Counted from the first letter of the stretch, positions 17,344 to 26,351 are shown. The stretch: DNA of 37,943 nucleotides from Clostridiales bacterium (GCA_030156665.1 JASGMB010000011.1:1-37943); one strand, 5' to 3'. The notes: generated by a model not told the origin, from the sequence alone. Numbers and translations are program-made.

Positions 17344-18506
17344 ATGATTTTTATACAAATGAACAGAAGGTGAAAGTAGTGAAATGCTTGTTTATAAAAC
17401 ATGTTACTATTGCAGATGACTGTATAGAAGCATTGAAAAATCTGGGACATGAAGTGTACAAATATTCAGAAGATATAACAAATATTCCATTGTTGTTGCA
17501 AACAGTTAGAGATATTAATCCGGATACTATTTTCTCTATTAATTTTTATGCCTTTATTTCTCATCTTTGTAATCAATGGGGAATAAAGTACATATCTTGG
17601 ACTGTAGATATTCCAAATTATCAATTATATTCGAAAGAAATTTTTAATGATTGTAATTTTGTTTTTATCCATGATAATAATTTTGTGGAAGAACTTAAAG
17701 ATATGGGTGTAAAAAATGTTTATCATTTGATACAAGCAGCAAATGTAAAGAGGCTTGACAAAATCCAAATATCTCAGGAAGATATCAATTATTACCAGTG
17801 TGATGTTAGTTTTGTGGGTTCTTTATGTTCACACAATGAGTATAATCAAGTTTACAGTTACCTTAATGACTATTTAAAGGGATATCTTGATGCATTAATA
17901 CAAACGCAACTGACGTTTAATGGATATTATTTTATTGAAGATATAATTACGGATGAAATTCTTAAATCTTTTGAGCAGCATGTAAATCTAAATATAGAAG
18001 TTGATTTTATAAGTAAAAAGAAAATATTAGGTAACTTTTTGGCAAGAAAATGCATTGAAGAAGAACGAAAAAACACACTAAAGTATTTGTCTGAATATTT
18101 TTCTGTTAATTTATATGGTGAACAAAATTTTTCTGAATTTACAGGACGTTATATGGGAGTAGCAAATCATCTTGATGTGATGCCTAAAGTGTTTAAAATT
18201 AGTAAAATAAATTTGAATTTAACAAGAATAATGTTTAAAAGCGGATTACCGATGAGGGTATTTGATGTTCTTGGAAGTGGGGGGTTTTTAATTACTAATT
18301 ATAAATCAGATTTAGATAAATGCTTTGAAATAGGAAAGGATCTAGTTGTGTTTGACAATATGGAAGATTTAAGAGAAAAAGTAGAATATTATTTAGCGCA
18401 TGAAGATGAGAGACTAACTATTATAAGAAATGGGTATGAAAAAGTTAAAAATCAACATACTTATGAACATAGATTTAAAGAGTTACTAAAAATTGTTGGA
18501 GAGTAG
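17340..18506 (+). CDS. CgeB-like glycosyltransferase
   Basis: A 388-residue GT-B-type protein of the CgeB / Glyco_trans_1_2 kind. The C-terminus shows the pattern GLPMRVFDVLGSGGFLITN, then LVVFDNMEDLREKVEYYL, then a closing HTYEHR, and the N-terminal half has DINPDTIFSINF and ISWTVDIPNY. Relatives occur in spore-coat and flagellin glycosylation loci. ATG 17340 overlaps the PseI stop (ATGA). GTG 17379 with AAGGTGAAA upstream is a strong alternative start and would give 375 residues. Lying inside the nonulosonate block, it is the best candidate here for the enzyme that transfers the finished sugar to protein. Confidence 0.76.
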   Translation: MNDFYTNEQKVKVVKCLFIKHVTIADDCIEALKNLGHEVYKYSEDITNIPLLLQTVRDINPDTIFSINFYAFISHLCNQWGIKYISWTVDIPNYQLYSKEIFNDCNFVFIHDNNFVEELKDMGVKNVYHLIQAANVKRLDKIQISQEDINYYQCDVSFVGSLCSHNEYNQVYSYLNDYLKGYLDALIQTQLTFNGYYFIEDIITDEILKSFEQHVNLNIEVDFISKKKILGNFLARKCIEEERKNTLKYLSEYFSVNLYGEQNFSEFTGRYMGVANHLDVMPKVFKISKINLNLTRIMFKSGLPMRVFDVLGSGGFLITNYKSDLDKCFEIGKDLVVFDNMEDLREKVEYYLAHEDERLTIIRNGYEKVKNQHTYEHRFKELLKIVGE

Positions 18507-18537
18507 TTCAATATGCAAACACAAGGGGACTGCTAGC

Positions 18538-19275
18538 ATGAAAAAAGAGGTAGTATGTATTATACAGGCTAGAATAGGATCAGAGCGTTTACCAGGAAAG
18601 GTTATTAAGGAACTTTGCGGAATCCCGATGATTGAACACATTGTTAAAAGGTTAAAAAAGGCTAGAACCATTGATAAAATTATAGTCGCAACATCTGCAA
18701 ATACTGAAAATGATATTTTAGCTCAAAAAATTCAAAATACAGATGCTGTTTTGTTCCGTGGGAGTGAGGAAGATGTCCTAAGAAGATATGTAGACGCAGT
18801 AAAAGCTATTGGAGGAGACTACATCATTCGTGTAACAGGTGATTGTCCGTTGGTTTCAGCGGAAGTAATTGATGAACTGGTAGGAAAATTTGTAAGTAGT
18901 AACGTAGATTACATGAGAGTAGATGTTCCTGACACTTTTGCAAGGGGTTTTGATGCAGAGATTTTCACTAAAGAAGCTTTAATGAAAGCTAACCAACTTG
19001 CTCATAAAGAGATGTATAGGGAGCATGTGACTTTATATATGTATAGACATCCTGAGATATTTTCAGTTTCAAAGTTGGTGGCCAAGGAAGAATGGAAAAG
19101 ACCACATTATCGCTTATGTGTAGATACCCCTGAAGATTTTGAGGTAGTTTCTAATATTTATAATAATCTTTATGAAGAAGGAACCTGCTTTACCATTGAT
19201 GAAATTATCCGATATCTTGATGCCCATCCGGAGGTAGCGTCTATTAATCAGGATATTGTACAAAAGCATGTATAG
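18538..19275 (+). CDS. CMP-nonulosonate cytidylyltransferase (PseF/SpsF-like)
   Basis: A 245-residue nucleotidyltransferase. CIIQARIGSERLPGKV is the CTP-binding signature of acylneuraminate/KDO cytidylyltransferases, and RVTGDCPLVS holds the metal aspartate. The sequence is closest in feel to B. subtilis SpsF. It would activate the nonulosonic acid with CTP to CMP-sugar. I chose ATG 18538 with AAGGGGAC upstream; an upstream TTG at 18493 would overlap the previous gene and has no ribosome site. Flanked by PseI- and PseG-like genes, so the pathway assignment is reasonable. Confidence 0.84.
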   Translation: MKKEVVCIIQARIGSERLPGKVIKELCGIPMIEHIVKRLKKARTIDKIIVATSANTENDILAQKIQNTDAVLFRGSEEDVLRRYVDAVKAIGGDYIIRVTGDCPLVSAEVIDELVGKFVSSNVDYMRVDVPDTFARGFDAEIFTKEALMKANQLAHKEMYREHVTLYMYRHPEIFSVSKLVAKEEWKRPHYRLCVDTPEDFEVVSNIYNNLYEEGTCFTIDEIIRYLDAHPEVASINQDIVQKHV

Positions 19276-19294
19276 CAGACAGCGGGTGAAGCCT

Positions 19295-20347
19295 ATGAAT
19301 ATCGCTTTTAGAGTAGATGGCGGAATTGAAATCGGGATGGGTCATGTCATGCGTTGTATATCCCTGGCGAAAGAGTTTAAAAATGCAGGATGTACAATAT
19401 ATTTTTTTAGCAGGATACAGGAAGGTATTAACAAGATATCGGATGAGAGCTTTAACGTTATTCGGTTAGCTCATGAAACGTCTTCAAATGACATAGGAAT
19501 ATCGGACTTTTATTGGGAAACATCCGAACTAATCCGTCTTATTGCCAAGTATGATATAGAGTTATTAATTGTCGATACCTATTTGGTAGACGAGATGTAT
19601 TTTCAAGCTTTAAGGCCTCATCTTAGGAGAATAGCATACATCGATGATTTAAACAGATTTGTATATCCTGTGGATATTCTTATCAATGGAAATCTTACCG
19701 GGGAATATGAAAAATATATAAAATATTCCGACAATGAATTAATGCTTTTAGGACTGAAATATAACCTTATACGGGATGAATTCAGGAATCTTCCTAAAAG
19801 AATTATAAATCATGAAGTAAAAGAAATTATGATTACCACGGGTGGAACAGATCCATATCATCTGAGTCTCAAAATAGCACAGTGGATTCTAAGTGATGAA
19901 TATTTTAAAAATATTAAATTAAATGTGGTCATTGGCGGAGGATTTAAAAATATTGAGCAATTGGAAGAATTGAGTAAGCATTATTCCAATTTAGTTTTAT
20001 ATCAGAATGTAAAATACATGTCAGAGATTATGCTCTGTTCTGATATAGCCATATCCGCAGGAGGAAGTACACTTTATGAGCTATGTGCCTGCGGTACACC
20101 TGCTCTTGCATTGATCATGGCAGACAACCAGGAGCAGTTAGTCCAAAAATTTGATGAACTCGGTTATATGCAATCTTTAGGCTGGTATCATCAACTGAAA
20201 GAGAAACCTTTTATAAATCAATTAAAGTCCTTATGCAATGATTATAATAGAAGATGTTATTTAGCCAATCAAAATCAAAAGTTGGTAGACGGCTACGGCA
20301 CGCAGCGGGTTGCAAGAGAAATTCTGGCACGAGCTATAGTAGATTGA
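19295..20347 (+). CDS. pseG: UDP-sugar hydrolase (PseG/SpsG-like)
   Basis: A 350-residue GT-B-fold hydrolase. PseG removes UDP from UDP-2,4-diacetamido-2,4,6-trideoxy-altrose, giving the free sugar used by PseI. The start RVDGGIEIGMGHVMRC holds the GxGHxxR signature with the conserved histidine. The late AGGSTLYELCACGTPAL is the UDP-binding region. ATG 19295 follows GGGTGA; upstream in-frame starts would overlap the cytidylyltransferase gene. Gene order F-G-C resembles the sps operon (spsC-spsE-spsF-spsG) of Bacillus. Confidence 0.88.
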   Translation: MNIAFRVDGGIEIGMGHVMRCISLAKEFKNAGCTIYFFSRIQEGINKISDESFNVIRLAHETSSNDIGISDFYWETSELIRLIAKYDIELLIVDTYLVDEMYFQALRPHLRRIAYIDDLNRFVYPVDILINGNLTGEYEKYIKYSDNELMLLGLKYNLIRDEFRNLPKRIINHEVKEIMITTGGTDPYHLSLKIAQWILSDEYFKNIKLNVVIGGGFKNIEQLEELSKHYSNLVLYQNVKYMSEIMLCSDIAISAGGSTLYELCACGTPALALIMADNQEQLVQKFDELGYMQSLGWYHQLKEKPFINQLKSLCNDYNRRCYLANQNQKLVDGYGTQRVAREILARAIVD

Positions 20348-20382
20348 TGCATCTTAAGTTTAATTTGGTAAGGAGAAAAAGT

Positions 20383-21540
20383 ATGAGAAGTTTTATTCCT
20401 TATGGGCAACAGTGGATTGATGAGGATGATGTTCAGGCGGTGATTGAAACATTAAAGAGTGATTATCTCACTACTGGCCCTAAGATAAAGCAATTTGAAG
20501 AAAAGCTTAAAGAGGTGACAGGAGCTGAGTATGCAGTAGCCATAGCCAATGGTACTGCAGCACTTCATGCGGCTTGTTTTGCAGCGGGCATTCAAGAAGG
20601 GGATGAGGTAATTACTTCACCTATAACATTTGCAGCTTCAGCCAATTGTGTCCTATATATGGGAGCAAAACCTGTTTTTGCAGATATTGATCCCGCTACA
20701 TATAATATTCATCCTGATGGAATTAGAAAAAATATTACCAAAAAGACAAAGGCAATTATTCCAGTGCATTTTACCGGGCAACCCTGTGACATGGACGAGA
20801 TTATAAAGATTGCAAAAGAATATGATTTAATGGTAATTGAAGATGGCGCCCATGCACTAGGTGCCGAATATAAAGGAAAAAAAATTGGCAACATCGGAGA
20901 TATGACAACTTTTAGCTTCCATCCTGTTAAGCACATTACGACGGGTGAAGGTGGAGCTATTACAACAAATAGTAAAGAATTATATGAGAAATTACTAATA
21001 TTTAGAACCCATGGAATTACGCGAGATGTTGAAAAAATGACGAAGGATGAAGGGCCATGGTATTATGAACAGCATTTTTTAGGATATAATTACAGGATTA
21101 CAGATTTCCAGGCTGCTTTAGGTATAAGTCAGTTGAAAAAGCTGGAATTATTTTTGGAAAAGAGAAGGAAGTATGTAAAACAATATAACGATGCTTTTAA
21201 AGATATAGAAGGAATCGTTATCCCTTATCAACTTCCACAGACTATTTCTGCCTGGCATTTATATATTATACAGCTGGAATTACAAAAGTTAGCAGTAGGC
21301 AGAAAAGAGATTTTTCAAGAGTTACGGAGTAGAAATATAGGGGTAAATGTGCATTACATTCCAGTATATTACCATCCCTATTACCAAAAACTCGGCTATC
21401 AAAAGGGTCTATGTCCTCATGCCGAAAAGCTTTACGATGGGATGATAACCCTTCCCTTGTTTCCTAAGATGCAAAGCGAAGATGTAGAATATGTTATACA
21501 GAGTGTAAAAGAAATCGTCGGTAAATATAGAATAGGGTAA
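20383..21540 (+). CDS. pseC: PLP-dependent 4-aminotransferase (PseC-like)
   Basis: A 385-residue DegT/DnrJ/EryC1-family aminotransferase. It opens SFIPYGQQWIDEDDV and SDYLTTGPKI, typical of PseC; ANGTAALHAA binds the cofactor phosphate, EDGAHALGA contains the PLP aspartate, and K183 in FSFHPVKHITTGEGG forms the Schiff base. It would aminate C4 of UDP-4-keto-6-deoxy-AltNAc. ATG 20383 has AAGGAG seven bases upstream. As the only DegT enzyme in the window it might also serve the WbpB product, but PseC and WbpE are distinct subfamilies. B. subtilis SpsC is the sporulation counterpart. Confidence 0.9.
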   Translation: MRSFIPYGQQWIDEDDVQAVIETLKSDYLTTGPKIKQFEEKLKEVTGAEYAVAIANGTAALHAACFAAGIQEGDEVITSPITFAASANCVLYMGAKPVFADIDPATYNIHPDGIRKNITKKTKAIIPVHFTGQPCDMDEIIKIAKEYDLMVIEDGAHALGAEYKGKKIGNIGDMTTFSFHPVKHITTGEGGAITTNSKELYEKLLIFRTHGITRDVEKMTKDEGPWYYEQHFLGYNYRITDFQAALGISQLKKLELFLEKRRKYVKQYNDAFKDIEGIVIPYQLPQTISAWHLYIIQLELQKLAVGRKEIFQELRSRNIGVNVHYIPVYYHPYYQKLGYQKGLCPHAEKLYDGMITLPLFPKMQSEDVEYVIQSVKEIVGKYRIG

Positions 21541-21631
21541 TACCTGTTTTTTTAGAATAAAATAGTTTGTAATTCACAATTGCAGGTCGCCTGTGAACTT
21601 AAGAAATTTAGTGATAGAAAGGAAGATAAGC

Positions 21632-22579
21632 TTGAATATATTAGTAACCGGTGGTGCAGGATTTATCGGACGATGGGTTGTTAAAAAACTTTTAGATGAT
21701 GGACATAAGGTCTGGATATTAGATGACCTATCCAACGGCAGGATTGAAAATATTTCGGAATTCATGAATCATAAAAATTTTATGGAGTTTGTAAAAGGTG
21801 ATATTAAAGATATCAATGTACTGGACAAGTTATTTACAAACCGGTTTGATATTTGTTACAACCTGGGAGCCAGTATTAATGTACAGGATAGTATTGATGA
21901 CCCCAGGACTACATTTGAAAACGATGCGGTAGGGACATTTAACGTACTGGAACAGTGCAGAAAATATGATGTAAAGATAGTGTTTATGAGTACATGTATG
22001 GTATATGACAGGGCCACCGACGAAAACGGGATTACAGAAAGACATCCCATAAAGCCGGTTTCTCCTTATGCCGGAAGCAAGATTGCAGGAGAAAACATGG
22101 TGCTTTCTTACTGGTATGCATACAAATTACCTGCAGTAGTTGTAAGACCCTTTAATACATATGGACCATTCCAGAAAACAGGTGGTGAAGGTGGTGTGGT
22201 GGCTATCTTTATCAAAAGATATTTGTCGGGAGAAGTATTAAATATTTATGGTGACGGGACCCAGACAAGAGATCTCTTATATGTAGAAGACTGTGCGCGG
22301 TTTGTAGTGGAAGCAGGTTACTCGAATAAAGCAAATGGAGAAATTCTCAATGCAGGTTTGGGGAGAGACATATCTATCAATGAGCTTGCAATGCTTATTG
22401 CAAAGGCTAGAGAGAAAATAACACATGTTCCTCATATACATCCTCAAAGTGAGATTATGAAGCTTCTTTGTAACTATGAGAAGGCTAAAAAACTTTTGAA
22501 TTGGGAACCGCAGATAAGTTTGGAAGAAGGGATTTATAAGACAGAACGGTGGATAAAAGAAAATTATAAGCTTATTTAG
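21632..22579 (+). CDS. NAD-dependent epimerase/dehydratase (extended SDR)
   Basis: A 315-residue extended short-chain dehydrogenase. The NAD motif is GGAGFIG (residues 7-13) and the catalytic pair is Y146/K150 in YAGSK. The residues at the third catalytic site are STCMVYD (120-126); the aspartate-glutamate pair of 4,6-dehydratases (TDEVYG) is absent, so an epimerase fits better than a dehydratase. It lacks the SFGK entry of classical PseB. TTG 21632 follows AAAGGAAG and starts exactly at the fold; TTG 21593 is unlikely. As the last gene of the sugar block it probably supplies or alters a UDP-HexNAc for the nonulosonate pathway, but which step is unclear. Confidence 0.8.
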   Translation: MNILVTGGAGFIGRWVVKKLLDDGHKVWILDDLSNGRIENISEFMNHKNFMEFVKGDIKDINVLDKLFTNRFDICYNLGASINVQDSIDDPRTTFENDAVGTFNVLEQCRKYDVKIVFMSTCMVYDRATDENGITERHPIKPVSPYAGSKIAGENMVLSYWYAYKLPAVVVRPFNTYGPFQKTGGEGGVVAIFIKRYLSGEVLNIYGDGTQTRDLLYVEDCARFVVEAGYSNKANGEILNAGLGRDISINELAMLIAKAREKITHVPHIHPQSEIMKLLCNYEKAKKLLNWEPQISLEEGIYKTERWIKENYKLI

Positions 22580-22641
22580 ATATGTATTAAACCGGGGACA
22601 GTTCTTGAATTTTGCTAAAAATCCGGCAAAATTCTTGAAGC

Positions 22642-22749
22642 AAGGAATGTAATAAAAAATATCAATGGCTAAATGAAGTTTTAGCACAAATACCTAAGAA
22701 AGCATTAAAAGATGCTTGTAATGCAATAAAGGATTTTTTTAAGGGATAA
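22642..22749 (+). pseudogene. TnpB (IS200/IS605 OrfB) N-terminal fragment
   Basis: Thirty-five codons read ...YQWLNEVLAQIPKKALKDA... and end DFFKG then a stop. This matches the conserved N-terminal segment of TnpB (W-L, then K-A-(L)-(K/R)-(D/N), then FFKG). A stop lies immediately upstream in frame, and nothing like the RuvC part follows, so it is a relic of an insertion sequence. A GGCTTGC-GTTA-GCAAGCC hairpin at 22801-22818 may be another trace of the element. Confidence 0.6.
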
Positions 22750-22800
22750 AAAGACAGAATACCACAAAGGTAATATTCTAATCCAAGCGTAATAATGGTA

Positions 22801-22818
22801 GGCTTGCGTTAGCAAGCC
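22801..22818 (+). repeat. Short GC-rich hairpin near the TnpB relic
   Basis: GGCTTGC and GCAAGCC (7 bp) flank a GTTA loop and are followed by AATTTTG. IS200/IS605 elements carry such subterminal hairpins, and a weak terminator would look alike. The surrounding 22580-23037 stretch holds no intact gene: the TnpB fragment, this hairpin, and a degenerate repeat at about 22592-22637 are all I see. Confidence 0.4.
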
Positions 22819-23037
22819 AATTTTGTATATAATAAATACAAATCTATATGGAACGCACTAGATATTTCACATGACTTGTCAGGGCTTTTATGTAAAATTT
22901 ATATAATTCTTGATGATGACAAGAATAAGTTGTAAAAACTCTTTCTGAAAACCGAGTAGAATAGGGGGCTGATGGCTAAACACCCATCTAGTAAAACGCA
23001 ATGGGTCGTTAATATTGGTAAAGGAGTAGAAAAAAGA

Positions 23038-23439
23038 ATGAACCAAAAAGATATCCGATGGAGAAAGAGATTTGAAAATTTTAAAAAGGCATATAGTCAG
23101 TTCCATTCAGCAATTTTGGATTTTGAAAACTTAAGTGTTCTTGAAAAGGAAGGACTTATCCAGAGATTTGAGTATACCTTTGAATTAGCATGGAAAACAT
23201 TAAAGGATTATCTGGAATCCCAAGAGGTTTCAGCAAACTTCCCTAGAGAAGTTATCAAAGCAGCTTTTCACTATGGATTAATTGAAGATGGAGATGTTTG
23301 GATGGATATGTTAGAAAAACGAAATCTCATGGCTCATACATATGATGAAGAGCGTTTTAAATTAGCAGTTACAAAAATTAAAAATAGTTATTACAAAGCT
23401 ATAACTCAGGTATACAAGGATTTGGGAGAGAAAATATGA
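23038..23439 (+). CDS. HEPN-domain toxin (HI0074 family)
   Basis: A 133-residue all-helical HEPN protein, also described as the nucleotidyltransferase substrate-binding subunit. The active-site motif RNLMAHTY gives R95-x4-H100-x-Y102, the RX4-6HXY form found in HEPN toxins that cleave RNA and are silenced when the partner MNT protein adds AMP to the tyrosine. ATG 23038 follows AAAGGAG by 11 bases. The stop overlaps the antitoxin start by four bases (ATGA). It lies in a small island between the sugar genes and the flagellar operon, beside a transposase relic, which suggests acquisition by transfer. Confidence 0.85.
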   Translation: MNQKDIRWRKRFENFKKAYSQFHSAILDFENLSVLEKEGLIQRFEYTFELAWKTLKDYLESQEVSANFPREVIKAAFHYGLIEDGDVWMDMLEKRNLMAHTYDEERFKLAVTKIKNSYYKAITQVYKDLGEKI

Positions 23440-23759
23440 GATTTGGTATATCACAAAAGAGTTTTGAATTAATCATTCATGCCTTGTCTAGATGGCCAGA
23501 GATTGAAAAGGCTGCAATTTTTGGGAGTCGAGCTATGGGAAATTATAAAAGGGGTTCAGATATAGACTTGGTTATATATGGTACAAACATAACAATAGAT
23601 ACAGTAAATGCTTTAAGTATTATGCTTAATGAAGAATTGCCCTTGCCTTATTATTTTGACGTAGTCCATTATGAATCTTTAAAACATGATTCATTAAAGG
23701 CTCACATCGACACTTATGGTAGAACATTTTACGAAAATATTCACACCGACTTAAAATGA
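23436..23759 (+). CDS. MNT-domain nucleotidyltransferase antitoxin (MntA-like)
   Basis: A 107-residue minimal nucleotidyltransferase. FGSRAMGNYKRGSDIDLV has the signature GS-x10-D-x-D (G30-S31, D42, D44). In characterised pairs this enzyme adds AMP units to the tyrosine of the HEPN toxin and neutralises it. It is translationally coupled to the toxin by an ATGA overlap. The length is normal for the family and all key residues are present, so the pair is probably functional. Confidence 0.87.
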   Translation: MRFGISQKSFELIIHALSRWPEIEKAAIFGSRAMGNYKRGSDIDLVIYGTNITIDTVNALSIMLNEELPLPYYFDVVHYESLKHDSLKAHIDTYGRTFYENIHTDLK

Positions 23760-23840
23760 CGGGATAAAAACGGAATTGTTGATAGTATTAATGATTCCGG
23801 GTAAGCCTCTGGAGTAAATGCATATATTTATGAAGTACTA

Positions 23841-24029
23841 ATGAAATATGAGCTTTATTATGATTGCTTTACAAGCTATCACACCAACGGCAAGGACCCG
23901 TCTGAGATGATTTTCTTGATTTTGCAGTATCTTGAGGAGGAGCTTTCAAGATATGTTGAGATTAGCAAGAACGCAAGTAACATTTCTAACGGTAGAGATG
24001 TTGACGACAAGGACGAACAGGAATTATGA
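23841..24029 (+). CDS. Small ORF, possibly a gene fragment
   Basis: A 62-codon frame with no recognisable ribosome site before ATG 23841. The frame is open back to 23805 and would add about 12 codons. The first two thirds (YYDCFTSYHTNGKDPSEM...LEEELSRY) looks like real amphipathic protein sequence, while the end is polar and low in complexity. I do not recognise it. It may be the tail of a decayed accessory gene in the toxin-antitoxin island. Coding status is uncertain. Confidence 0.3.
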   Translation: MKYELYYDCFTSYHTNGKDPSEMIFLILQYLEEELSRYVEISKNASNISNGRDVDDKDEQEL

Positions 24030-24123
24030 GTACTCCATATTCAAACATCACTCCAGTGAAAAAATCCTGTAAAGACTAGAAGTCACGGACAGAACTCATG
24101 GGAACATAGGGGTTAATATGTAC

Positions 24124-24150
24124 TAAACTTTTTATGACAATTTCCGATAA
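24124..24150 (+). promoter_or_regulatory. SigD (sigma-28) promoter of the flagellar operon
   Basis: TAAA (24124-24127), a 15-base spacer and TCCGATAA (24143-24150) match the SigD/FliA consensus TAAA-N15-GCCGATAA at all but one base. It lies 73 bases before the fliD start. SigD promoters control late flagellar genes, which fits the fliD-fliS operon. Confidence 0.8.
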
Positions 24151-24223
24151 ATAAATCAAGAGGAAAAATTTTAAAATTTCCAGACAATCAATGGGAAAAT
24201 ACGACCGCAAGGAGGGGTATCAA

Positions 24224-25864
24224 ATGGCAAGCAGCATATCCAGTGTGTATAATACAACGCTCAGGCTTACGGGACTTTCATCAGGAATAGATACTGAAAG
24301 CATCATTAAACAACTAATGCAGGTTGAACAAATGAAGGTAGACAAGGTTAAGCAGGAGAAGCAGCTTCTTGAATGGAAAAAAGAGGATTACCGGTCTATT
24401 ACAAATCTTTTAAGAAGTTTTAAAGATGAATACTTTGACATATTAAAGCCTGAGACGAATATGAGATCCCAGTCTGCTTATGCAAAATATAATGAGACTT
24501 CTTCAGATCCTGATGTGGCTACAGCCATAGGAGGCGCCGGAGTTATCAGTACAAGTCACACGCTTACCGTTAGTAAAATTGCAGTGGCGGCAAAAGCTGA
24601 GAGCAGTGCGGCGGTCAGTGGAGGGGCCAACGGTACAATCAGCCTGAATGACACATTGGAAACGGTAAGTGCAAAATTGACTGCCGGTTCGATTACTTTT
24701 GGCGGTGCTAATAATGATGAACTGACACTTACCATTAATGGAGTAACCATTACCGCCAAAAAAAATGAGACGCTGAATACACTCATTAACCGGGTCAATT
24801 CCAGCAATGCAGGCGTTAAAATGAGTTATAGCCCATTTTTGGATAAATTTACCATTAATGCAAAGGAAACGGGGCTTTCAGGGAATAACATCACTGTCAC
24901 AGATAACGGGAGCGGATTTGTTTCGGCGACCCAGCTTAACCTCGTAGATAATAAGCTTACCGGAGGAGAGGATGCCAGTTTTACTCTGGACGGCAAAACG
25001 TCCACCAGCAAGAGCAATACTTTTACAATCGACGGCGTTACTTATACGTTAAAAGGTAAAACCGGGGCAAGTACTACCATTACATTGGAACAGGATACCG
25101 ATGGAATCTATAATCTTATCAAGGGCTTTGTGGATAAATATAATGAAATTATAAGCACCATTAACAATGAGTATAACGAGAAAAGAAACAGGGATTATCT
25201 GCCGCTTACCGATGCGCAAAAAGAAGAAATGACTGAAAATGACATAAAACTGTGGGAAGAAAAAGCAAAAGCCGGGATGCTTTATCGTGACAGCATATTG
25301 GGGAATATCACAAATGACATGCGAAGAGCCATGTATGATAGCATATATACCACTTCCGGCGATTCAAACACAAAACTGTCCTATAATTTGGCCTCGATTG
25401 GTATTACCACCGGGTCATACCAGGATATGGGCAAACTTATCATTGATGAAAATAAATTGAAAGAGGCTATTAAAAATTCGCCGGAACAGGTGATCCAACT
25501 TTTTACACAAGAGTCGGATGTTGCTTATTCTCCGGATTTGACAGCTGCACAAAGAAAAGAGAGGTATGAGGAAAACGGGATTATATACAGATTGTATGAT
25601 ATCATTGAAAATAATATAAGAACAACAAGGGACAGCAGCGGCAAAAAAGGGATACTGCTTGAAAAAGCCGGAATTGCCGGTGATTTGACAGATACAAACA
25701 ATCTTATGAACACCGCTATTGCAGAAAAAGATTCATTAATAGACACATTGCTTGTGAAATTGCAGGAAAAAGAAGAGAGGTACTATCAAAAATTTGCAGC
25801 AATGGAAGAAGCGTTAAGCAGGATGAACAGCCAATCGGCATGGATTAGCCAGCAGATGGGCTGA
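24224..25864 (+). CDS. fliD: Flagellar filament cap protein FliD (HAP2)
   Basis: A 546-residue filament cap protein. The N-terminal D0 segment has the family signature LTGLSSGIDTESIIKQLMQVE (about residues 14-34) followed by a coiled coil; the middle is serine/threonine/glycine rich with beta-structure; the last 100 residues return to coiled coil (LLVKLQEKEERYYQKFAAMEEALSRMNSQSAW). It is exported by the flagellar type III system and folds flagellin at the tip. ATG 24224 follows AAGGAGGGG; an upstream ATG at 24191 lacks a ribosome site. It is the first gene behind the SigD promoter. Confidence 0.95.
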   Translation: MASSISSVYNTTLRLTGLSSGIDTESIIKQLMQVEQMKVDKVKQEKQLLEWKKEDYRSITNLLRSFKDEYFDILKPETNMRSQSAYAKYNETSSDPDVATAIGGAGVISTSHTLTVSKIAVAAKAESSAAVSGGANGTISLNDTLETVSAKLTAGSITFGGANNDELTLTINGVTITAKKNETLNTLINRVNSSNAGVKMSYSPFLDKFTINAKETGLSGNNITVTDNGSGFVSATQLNLVDNKLTGGEDASFTLDGKTSTSKSNTFTIDGVTYTLKGKTGASTTITLEQDTDGIYNLIKGFVDKYNEIISTINNEYNEKRNRDYLPLTDAQKEEMTENDIKLWEEKAKAGMLYRDSILGNITNDMRRAMYDSIYTTSGDSNTKLSYNLASIGITTGSYQDMGKLIIDENKLKEAIKNSPEQVIQLFTQESDVAYSPDLTAAQRKERYEENGIIYRLYDIIENNIRTTRDSSGKKGILLEKAGIAGDLTDTNNLMNTAIAEKDSLIDTLLVKLQEKEERYYQKFAAMEEALSRMNSQSAWISQQMG

Positions 25865-25907
25865 TGACTAATATAACAATAAATGATGGCATGGGTGGTT
25901 GTGTATC

Positions 25908-26351
25908 TTGGAATCAAAAAATAACCAATATCTTAATTTGTTAATACAAAAAATGAACCTATTAGAACAAATGGCTGACAATACAAACGATCAGGCTGCT
26001 GCAATTGCCAACAGCGACCAATCTCTTTTGGCTTCCCTGCTGGAAGGCAGACAAATCCTGATGGATCAAATTGACGTGATTGATAATGTCATGACCGAAT
26101 ACCAGTCCGGCATCAGGCATGATACTGAAGAATACATGGAAATATGCGGGATAAAAGAAAGAATTCAATCAAAACTAAAAGAAATATATGTAATAGATCA
26201 GGAAAATATTGATAAATTAAAGAAACAGAAAAGGGAAGCCGAGCAATCTATTCATCAAATGAATATCGGGAAAAAAGCACTGACAGAAGGTTATTTCAAA
26301 TCTGGTATACAAGCTTATGGGTATTTTTTTGATAAGAAAATTGGAAAATGA
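25908..26351 (+). CDS. FlgN/FliT-like flagellar export chaperone
   Basis: A 147-residue, largely helical protein (LLIQKMNLLEQMADNTNDQ, then repeated heptad stretches) between fliD and fliS. Size, charge and position match the small FlgN/FliT-type export chaperones. Sequence alone does not separate FliT from FlgN; next to fliD, a FliT-like role for the cap protein is the simplest guess. The start is uncertain: TTG 25908 has GGGTGGT about ten bases upstream, and TTG 25899 is an alternative. Confidence 0.6.
   Translation: MESKNNQYLNLLIQKMNLLEQMADNTNDQAAAIANSDQSLLASLLEGRQILMDQIDVIDNVMTEYQSGIRHDTEEYMEICGIKERIQSKLKEIYVIDQENIDKLKKQKREAEQSIHQMNIGKKALTEGYFKSGIQAYGYFFDKKIGK

Noticed and set aside
22750-23037. 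Possible continuation of TnpB after 22749 or an omega RNA
   Set aside because: No RuvC motif or open frame follows, and no conserved guide scaffold is recognisable; only the N-terminal piece is supported.
24556-25017. Minus-strand open frames across fliD with membrane-like sequence
   Set aside because: They are shadows of the Ser/Thr-rich coding sequence of fliD, with no ribosome site and no start context.
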